From WJJR01 sp964440935 (GTDB taxonomy: Bacteria; Zixibacteria; MSB-5A5; WJJR01): a stretch of DNA of 19,989 bases. The first letter of the stretch is position 1. Each line of letters starts with the position of its first letter. A model generated the notes under the pieces. It searched no databases. It saw only the letters and a program-made list of their open reading frames with translations, and had not been told where the DNA came from. Below, piece by piece: positions 14,974-19,989 of the stretch. The translations under genes were made by a program, and so were the position numbers. The DNA is taken from contig CAYTTY010000056.1 in assembly GCA_964440935.1 (NCBI GenBank), positions 1 to 19,989 on the forward strand, written 5' to 3'.

Positions 14974-16812
14974 CTACTGCACAAATCCAATAGTTCGCCT
15001 CTCTGATTTGTCGAATGACCCACGTTTCTCCAACTCGGCGTAGTGCACCACATCCTCCCTGCGAACAATCCGGTCGTCCCCGTTTCGGTCGGCGGCGGCA
15101 ATCGCGGCATTGCGAATGACAAGCTCGATTTGGCCGCCTGTGAATGAGTAGGCCCTTGCCAAATGGCGGAGATCGACGTCGGGCGCCAGCGGAAGTTCTT
15201 TGGGAATGAGCAACCGCCAGAGCTTTCTGCGCTCGGCAAACGCCGGCTTGGAGAGCCCGATCTTGAGATCGAAGCGCCGTGAGAATGCATCGTCGATATT
15301 GTCCACCATATTCGTCGTCGCGATGAGAATCCCGGAGAATAATTCCAACTGCTCGAGCAAAATGTTTTGCATTTGATTGTACATCCGGTCGGATGCCTGC
15401 GTGATTCCCGCTCGCCGTGAGATCAGTTGATCGGCCTCGTTGAGGAGGAGCACCGGACAGGTTCCGAGCCGCTTGGCAACCCGCCGGTAGAGCAAAAACA
15501 AGCGCGACACACGCTTCTCGCTCTCACCAATCCACTTGTCCAGGATTCGCGAGATGTCGGTTACCAAAAGCGGCTTCTTCAACGTATGTGCCAGCGCATG
15601 AGCGAGGGCGGTTTTGCCCGTCCCCGGAGCACCGTGCAGCAGCAAGACCAGACGGGAGTCAGGGGGGGCGGCATGGATTGAAGTCCCCACTGGTTCTTTC
15701 GTAACTCCCCATTCAGTTAAGAGCCGCTCATTGTTTCGGTGAAAGCGTGAGATTGCGCTCTTCACTAATCGGGTCGTTTCCCTCGGGAGGACGATCTGTG
15801 ACAGCCGCTTCGTCGGCCGTATGGTGGACAGCAGGTCCTCGTGACGGACCATGTCCTCAAGGGCCACCTGCAGGCTCTTCTTGCCGCTGGAGAGTATGTA
15901 CGTGGCGATATCCGGTGAGATCTCGTAGTCGCCGCCGCCACGAAGCAGTCCATTGCTTTCGACCTGCTGGATGATTCCCTCCTTGATCAATGTCCCACTG
16001 TCCGAGAGAGCGGCGGGGCGCTCGAACCGGCCAAAACGATCATTGGCAGCCAGCAACCGCAGTTCGGTTTCATCGGGGGCATTCCCATCCAATGGCTCCC
16101 GCAAGACATAAATCACAAGGACTTGCTCCTGATGAGTGAGGGCGAAATCGTCGCAGAGACGCTCAAACGGAAAGCGCCGCCTCGTCATTTCAGATCTGGA
16201 TTCAATCTGTTTCCAGGCCGCAACCGCCTCGCTGAATGACTCTCCATTGTCGAGGGAGATGGAGAGGGCACGTCGCGAGTTGTACAGTGCCTCGACATAG
16301 GCGAACCACGCCTCGATGTACTCGGTGTTGTCACGAAAGGGGCTGTGTTTCACTTGAAACGCCATCCCCTGTCCATTTAACAGGAACGACAAAAAGTCGC
16401 CAGAGAGTGTGATGTACACGTCGATGAGCGAAGAGGCATCGATCTTGTGTTTCATCTTCCGGTTCGGCTCGCGCGTGAGCCGGTAGCGTTTCTCATCGCA
16501 CTCGACCAACCCGATTTCGATGAGTTCCACAATTACGTGCAGCTTCTCCAGAGCCGCAGAAACACCACCATAGAGCTCTTGAAGAAGAGCCAGCGGTTCG
16601 GTGCGCCGCGACTCAGTCACTGTCCGCTTGAACAATCGTGCAATGACCCTCACGTGGCTCTCGGTCAGGCGCTGCACGCCGTTGTTTCTGGTCAGCAGAC
16701 TCGATGAGATGTCCCTCAGTTCCGAGACGAGTTTTGCGTCGCGGCCCTTGGCATTCACGACCTGATCAGCCACGTCCAAAAGACGGCTTCGAAATGTTTT
16801 TGCTAATGGCAT
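14974..16812 (-). CDS. AAA+ ATPase with large helical/winged-helix N-terminal region (first gene of cassette)
   Basis: This 612-residue protein has one C-terminal AAA+ module: Walker A HGAPGTGKT (393-401), Walker B LLLNEADQL (455-463, Asn in place of the usual Asp), sensor 1 Asn501 in ATTNMVDN, Arg pair 512-513 in FSRRFD, and sensor 2 region TGGQIELVIRNAA (558-570). The first 350 residues contain a segment (FALTHQEQVLVIYVLREPLDG, 223-243) resembling the winged-helix region found in front of NEAD-type AAA+ proteins. No membrane or nuclease domain is seen. It probably remodels a protein or nucleic-acid complex. ATG 16812 is chosen because of an AGGAGGAG site 5 bases upstream; the frame opens at 17055, but that extension runs through repeat DNA. 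It is first of three genes; the WYL and GIY-YIG genes follow. Confidence 0.88.
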   Translation of the reverse strand: MPLAKTFRSRLLDVADQVVNAKGRDAKLVSELRDISSSLLTRNNGVQRLTESHVRVIARLFKRTVTESRRTEPLALLQELYGGVSAALEKLHVIVELIEIGLVECDEKRYRLTREPNRKMKHKIDASSLIDVYITLSGDFLSFLLNGQGMAFQVKHSPFRDNTEYIEAWFAYVEALYNSRRALSISLDNGESFSEAVAAWKQIESRSEMTRRRFPFERLCDDFALTHQEQVLVIYVLREPLDGNAPDETELRLLAANDRFGRFERPAALSDSGTLIKEGIIQQVESNGLLRGGGDYEISPDIATYILSSGKKSLQVALEDMVRHEDLLSTIRPTKRLSQIVLPRETTRLVKSAISRFHRNNERLLTEWGVTKEPVGTSIHAAPPDSRLVLLLHGAPGTGKTALAHALAHTLKKPLLVTDISRILDKWIGESEKRVSRLFLLYRRVAKRLGTCPVLLLNEADQLISRRAGITQASDRMYNQMQNILLEQLELFSGILIATTNMVDNIDDAFSRRFDLKIGLSKPAFAERRKLWRLLIPKELPLAPDVDLRHLARAYSFTGGQIELVIRNAAIAAADRNGDDRIVRREDVVHYAELEKRGSFDKSERRTIGFVQ

Positions 16813-16817
16813 TGCTG

Positions 16818-16825
16818 CTCCTCCT
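16818..16825 (-). promoter_or_regulatory. Ribosome binding site fixing the AAA+ ATPase start
   Basis: AGGAGGAG on the minus strand, 5 bases before ATG 16812. It rules against the longer frame that begins at 17055. Confidence 0.85.
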
Positions 16826-16853
16826 GTTTCCGGCAGCAAACAATAAGGAACTG

Positions 16854-16874
16854 ATGCGTCATATCGTGACGCAT
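16854..16874. promoter_or_regulatory. Perfect inverted repeat, candidate operator for the WYL regulator
   Basis: ATGCGTCA-TATCG-TGACGCAT is an 8-base perfect dyad with a 5-base spacer, centred about 52 bases upstream of the AAA+ start codon. No T-run follows it on either strand, so a terminator is unlikely. A TTGAGC (-35-like) sequence sits immediately on its upstream side on the minus strand. Binding by the WYL protein is inference from position and from how BrxR/CapW-type regulators work. Confidence 0.5.
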
Positions 16875-16949
16875 GGCTCAAAAATCTTCCCATCGAAGAT
16901 GAATTCCCGCTCGGTCGATATCCGACGCAGGCCCGGATCTGATGGGACT

Positions 16950-17116
16950 GTTGAAAAAGGTGAGTCGATGCGGATTGTATGCTTTCGTAGGGGCGCATTG
17001 AAATGCGCCCACTGCACATAACTGGTATGGGGACAGGGCTGGGCGTGCTCAGCACGCCCCTACGAATGATCGTCTTGACGATTTATGAGTATGATAGCTT
17101 CTATCACCTTTTCAAC
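16950..17116. mobile_element. Nested palindromic element (about 167 bp)
   Basis: The outer ends GTTGAAAAAGGTGA (16950-16963) and TCACCTTTTCAAC (17104-17116) are inverted copies differing by one A. Inside is a perfect 12-base pair, TTCGTAGGGGCG (16984-16995) and CGCCCCTACGAA (17055-17066). Inside that are two perfect hairpins, GGGCGCATT-GA-AATGCGCCC (16991-17010) and GGGCGTGCT-C-AGCACGCCC (17041-17059). No protein is encoded. Confidence 0.6.
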
Positions 17117-17130
17117 ACGCCCCTGATATC

Positions 17131-17327
17131 TATAGCGATTGTCATAAGTATTTTCCGTTTGCGACTGCAATCCATTGGGCCGTCAGGGACCCTCGCTGTC
17201 ATCCCCGCGAAAGCGGGGATCCATTTTGACCCCAGCCACGCGCGGAAAATGGATTCCTCCGCCGCGGCGGACGGGAATGACAACACGTCTCAATTTAATC
17301 GGAAAATTATTCTGACAATCGCTCTAA
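17131..17327. mobile_element. MITE-like element, family A, copy 4 (about 197 bp)
   Basis: The left end TATAGCGATTGTCATAAGTA...TTCCGTTT (17131-17160) and the right end AATCGGAAAATTATTCTGAC...GCTCTAA (17297-17326) are inverted copies. The cargo holds ATCCCCGC-GAAA-GCGGGGAT (17201-17220) and the pair CCATTTT/AAAATGG (17221-17227 and 17246-17252), which joins a second ATTCC...GGGAAT stem. It resembles the ATTCCCGC-GAAA-GCGGGAAT class of intergenic repeats seen in many bacteria (similar to Neisseria dRS3). Confidence 0.65.
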
Positions 17328-17442
17328 CGATCGTCTGATTCCCGATTCTTCCGGGTGGCTCAGGCGAAGACCGTAAAAGTGCAGGGTGGATGAACCTCGT
17401 TTCTGTGCATTACAAGCAGGAACGAGAACGAACCGCCCTACG

Positions 17443-17477
17443 AATAAAAAGCGGCCCGCACCGAAGCGCGGGCCGTG
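17443..17477 (-). terminator. Rho-independent terminator of the S1 gene
   Basis: On the minus strand, CGGCCCGC (17475-17468) pairs perfectly with GCGGGCCG (17459-17452) across a short loop, and CTTTTTATT follows directly. It lies about 25 bases beyond the S1 stop codon. Confidence 0.9.
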
Positions 17478-17502
17478 TGATGTGCATGTTGGTGTAATGA
17501 AC

Positions 17503-19659
17503 TTATGGAGCCGGTTTTTCCTCGTCGTCGGATGGCGATTCACCCTGAGCCGGCGGTTCGGCGGCTTTTGGCTCCTCCGGTTCCGGCGTCTTGACGGGCT
17601 CTGTGTCGGCTTCTGCCTTTGCGTCTGCTTCGGCTTCTGTGTTGGCTTCGGCTTCGGCTTTCTCTGCTGCTGCTTCTGCTTTGGCTTTGGCTTTGGCTTC
17701 GGCGTCTTTCTCTTCGGCCTTGGCATCGGCCCGTTCCTCGGCCTTGGCTTCGGCGGCGTCGGCAAGGGCTTCGCCCATTTGCGTCGTCGTCGTTTCGTGT
17801 TGGGCGATGAACTCTTCGAGTTCCTTTTGATCTTTGTCGCGGTAAAACGCGTCAACCGACAACACAATTCGGCGATTCGACGGATCGAATTCGATCACGC
17901 GCATCTTAAGTGTCTCGCCGATTTTGAAGGCGTCTTCCGGCTTTTCCAGATCGGGTTTGCCGAGTTGATTGACTGGAACAAATCCTTCGACTTCACCGTC
18001 CAATTCGACCACCACACCGCGGTCGAGCATGCGCACAATCGGCCCCTCTTTTTCGTTGCCGACACGGAACTGCTCGTGGTAGTTGGGCCAGGGATCATCG
18101 AACACCTGCTTGTGCCCCAGCGAGATCTTGCGATTGTCGGCGTCGACGTGCATCACGATGACGGGGATGACATCCCCCTTCTTCATGATTTCCGACGGAT
18201 GCTGCACGCGACGGGTCCAGCTCATGTCGGAAATGTGCACGAGACCGTCGATGCCCTCCTCGAGTTCGACGAACGCGCCGAATGCGGTCAGGTTGCGCAC
18301 TTTACCTTCGTGGCGGGTGCCCACCGGATACCGCTGTTCAACGGTCGACCACGGATCAGGTTCGAGCTGTTTGATGCCGAGCGAAATCTTCTGATGTTCG
18401 GCGTCGACATTGAGCACCATCGCTTCAATCGTGTCGCCCACCTGCATCAGTTTGGACGGATGCTTGATGTGCTGCGTCCACGACATCTCGGAGATGTGCA
18501 CCAATCCCTCAACACCCTTCTCCAATTCAACGAAGGCGCCGTAGTCGGTGATCGACACCACGCGTCCTGAAACAGTCGAACCGACCGGGTACTTCTGCTC
18601 CACGTCTTCCCAGGGGTACGGTGTGAGCTGTTTGAGGCCGAGCGAAATGCGCGTCGACTTCGGATCGTAGTCGAGCACCTTAACATCGATCTCATCGCCG
18701 ACGTTGACCATTTCGGATGGGTGACGAATCCGTCCCCACGACATGTCGGTAATGTGCAGCAATCCGTCGACACCGCCGAGATCGATAAACACGCCGAAAT
18801 CGGTGATGTTCTTGACAATGCCGGTACGCACCTGATCGACGGCAATCTCCTCAAGGAGATCGGCGCGCATCGATTCACGTTCTTCTTCGAGCACGGCCCG
18901 GCGCGACACCACAATGTTGCGGCGCGATTTGTTCAGTTTGATGATCTTCATCGGAAAGACTTCACCGATGAGGCTTTCGAAATCGGGGACCTGCCGCAGT
19001 GCGACTTGCGAGCCGGGCAGGAACGCTTCGACGCCGAACAGATCGACGACCAGGCCGCCTTTGATGCGGCGCATTAAGCGCCCGTCGACCGTCGCGCCCT
19101 GTTCGTACGCTTCGCGGATGCGATCCCAGACGCGCATGAAGTCGGCCTTCTGCTTCGACAGAATGAGCTGGCCGTATTGGTCCTCCATCGCGTCGAGGAA
19201 GACTTCGACATCGTCGCCGACAGAGATGTTCAACGGCTCGCTGAACTCGGAGATCGGGATGACGCCTTCGGATTTGAAGCCGACGTCGACGATCACCTCG
19301 TCGCGGCCGACTCCCATCACCTTGCCTTTGACCACTTCGCCCTCACGGATGTCGGCGATTGTTTCGTCGTACATCCCGAGCATTTCCTCGTACTCGGACG
19401 AGGAGTATTCCTCATCTTCGAGATCGGGGGCAAAGATTTCGTCGGTGACCGGTGCCGGTGCTTCGGTGGTGAGTGCATCCGGGCGCTCAGCGCGCTTCGT
19501 CGCCTTGGTTTTGCGCGTTTCGGCGGTCTGCTTGAGACCCTCGGTTTTCACCTCGCCGGTTTTTTTGCGCTTGGCCTTGGTCGCTTCGGTGCTTTTGGCC
19601 GCGGATTTCTTCGTCTTGCTGCCGCCCTTCTTGGTGGCGGGTTTCTTGGTTGTGGCCAC
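17503..19659 (-). CDS. rpsA: Ribosomal protein S1 (six S1 domains) with extended charged tails
   Basis: This 718-residue protein has six S1 RNA-binding domains at about 105-170, 188-254, 275-343, 360-430, 447-516 and 534-602. Domains 3-5 carry the strong family pattern (TDFGVFIDLGG-VDGLLHITDMSW and its repeats, with KISLGxKQL ends). S1 binds mRNA at the 30S subunit and helps start translation. The protein is longer than the usual 550-580 residues. Residues 1-60 are rich in Lys, Thr and Ala (KKPATKKGGSKTKKSAAK), like a histone H1 tail. Residues 630-718 are Ala/Glu-rich, then Pro-rich. The GTG start at 19659 has a GGAGGT site 8 bases upstream. An intrinsic terminator follows the stop. The Ala/Glu tail yields long open frames on the opposite strand, which are not genes. 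Confidence 0.95.
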   Translation of the reverse strand: MATTKKPATKKGGSKTKKSAAKSTEATKAKRKKTGEVKTEGLKQTAETRKTKATKRAERPDALTTEAPAPVTDEIFAPDLEDEEYSSSEYEEMLGMYDETIADIREGEVVKGKVMGVGRDEVIVDVGFKSEGVIPISEFSEPLNISVGDDVEVFLDAMEDQYGQLILSKQKADFMRVWDRIREAYEQGATVDGRLMRRIKGGLVVDLFGVEAFLPGSQVALRQVPDFESLIGEVFPMKIIKLNKSRRNIVVSRRAVLEEERESMRADLLEEIAVDQVRTGIVKNITDFGVFIDLGGVDGLLHITDMSWGRIRHPSEMVNVGDEIDVKVLDYDPKSTRISLGLKQLTPYPWEDVEQKYPVGSTVSGRVVSITDYGAFVELEKGVEGLVHISEMSWTQHIKHPSKLMQVGDTIEAMVLNVDAEHQKISLGIKQLEPDPWSTVEQRYPVGTRHEGKVRNLTAFGAFVELEEGIDGLVHISDMSWTRRVQHPSEIMKKGDVIPVIVMHVDADNRKISLGHKQVFDDPWPNYHEQFRVGNEKEGPIVRMLDRGVVVELDGEVEGFVPVNQLGKPDLEKPEDAFKIGETLKMRVIEFDPSNRRIVLSVDAFYRDKDQKELEEFIAQHETTTTQMGEALADAAEAKAEERADAKAEEKDAEAKAKAKAEAAAEKAEAEANTEAEADAKAEADTEPVKTPEPEEPKAAEPPAQGESPSDDEEKPAP

Positions 19660-19667
19660 TGGGTGTT

Positions 19668-19673
19668 ACCTCC
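19668..19673 (-). promoter_or_regulatory. Ribosome binding site for the S1 GTG start
   Basis: GGAGGT on the minus strand, 8 bases upstream of GTG 19659. It supports GTG as the start, since no ATG is available nearby in frame. Confidence 0.85.
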
Positions 19674-19687
19674 AAACAAATAGAATT

Positions 19688-19724
19688 CACGCCCTCCGGG
19701 CGTGTGTTGTCCGAAAACGGACAA
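19688..19724 (-). promoter_or_regulatory. Twin hairpins in the S1 gene 5' leader, one with a GGA loop
   Basis: Read on the minus strand, the first stem is TTGTCCG-TTTT-CGGACAA (19724-19707) and the second is CACGCCC-GGA-GGGCGTG (19704-19688). They sit 14 bases upstream of the ribosome site. In gamma-proteobacteria the rpsA leader forms hairpins with GGA loops used in S1 autoregulation. The resemblance here is only in shape and position, and similar palindromes occur elsewhere in this window. Confidence 0.45.
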
Positions 19725-19989
19725 GATAGGTAGTATCGGTAAGTCCATTCTAAAGCGCAAGGGTTGGTTTGAGACTTCGGCGCTACGAAAGCTCGGCAAC
19801 CCACCCCTACTACACCTCAGATGTCCAGCCAAGCACCTGTCTACCAAGAGCTTGCAGACCGTACGGCCCGAGACGCAAGCCATTGCACGACAGTTGAATA
19901 CGTCGAGCGGCATTCACCCCAGTAGGTATATATACCATACGCGCTAACTTAGTGTGGCGGAGTTATCGGTTGATAGGCGGCGCGAGTGC
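19725..19989. other. Upstream region of the S1 gene, no gene seen
   Basis: These 265 bases have no believable gene on either strand and no tRNA-like fold that I can see. A perfect 12-base palindrome, GGTATATATACC, lies at 19925-19936. The S1 promoter should be here or in the leader, but no clear -35/-10 pair was found. Confidence 0.45.

Noticed and set aside
16813..17055. N-terminal extension of the AAA+ ATPase back to 17055
   Set aside because: The extension passes through the palindromic element and the candidate operator; ATG 16812 has a strong ribosome site.
13973..17055. Retron, toxin-antitoxin or restriction-modification system around the WYL gene
   Set aside because: No reverse transcriptase, methyltransferase or recognisable toxin motif is seen in the three genes or the gaps between them.
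17386..18570. 394-codon open frame on the plus strand opposite the S1 gene
   Set aside because: It is the antisense of the Ala/Glu-rich tail and the last S1 domains. The translation is low-complexity Phe/Gly/Cys, with no ribosome site, and the frame runs through the S1 terminator.

Overview
The window looks like a chromosomal piece of an uncultured bacterium of the FCB / Zixibacteria type. The clue is two secreted proteins that end in the same Cys-framed, dockerin-like double Ca-loop tail (DAVDLNxLI ... FFNG). That C-terminal architecture is common in Zixibacteria-like genomes. The phylum call is inference and needs a marker-gene search. Gene starts use good AGGAGG-type ribosome sites, and some are GTG.

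Layout from left to right. (1) 1-2481: the edge of an interspersed repeat, an alkyltransferase-like DNA-lesion binding protein (minus strand), then a secreted subtilisin-family protease with a dockerin-like tail. (2) 2712-5375: a large secreted Asp-box (BNR) repeat protein with a thrombospondin-3-like linker and the same tail. (3) 5376-6016: a gene-free stretch packed with mosaic palindromic elements. (4) 9639 down to 6017: a compact minus-strand cluster, in transcription order an ABC ATPase, a fused substrate-binding/permease protein of the quaternary-amine (Opu/EgtU) class, a hemerythrin-like protein and a ZIP metal transporter. The first two overlap by 4 bases. (5) 10098-10706: a YIP1-family membrane protein. 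(6) 13130-10944: a secreted VIT + von Willebrand A protein. (7) 16812-13473: a three-gene minus-strand cassette made of a winged-helix AAA+ ATPase, a WYL-domain regulator and a GIY-YIG nuclease-fold protein. It has a perfect inverted repeat just upstream and interspersed repeats on both sides. (8) 19659-17503: ribosomal protein S1 with unusual Lys/Ala-rich and Ala/Glu-rich tails, a clear intrinsic terminator, and a 5' leader with two tight hairpins, one of which shows GGA in its loop.

The best candidate for an undescribed system is the AAA+/WYL/GIY-YIG cassette. It combines an ATP-driven remodeler, a regulator type often found controlling phage-defence operons, and a small nuclease-fold effector. 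The second theme is the repeat ecology. At least four families of palindromic elements recur and nest: one MITE-like family with about 30-base inverted ends carries different palindromic cargo in each copy, and one double-hairpin family supplies the last coding residues of the hemerythrin-like gene.
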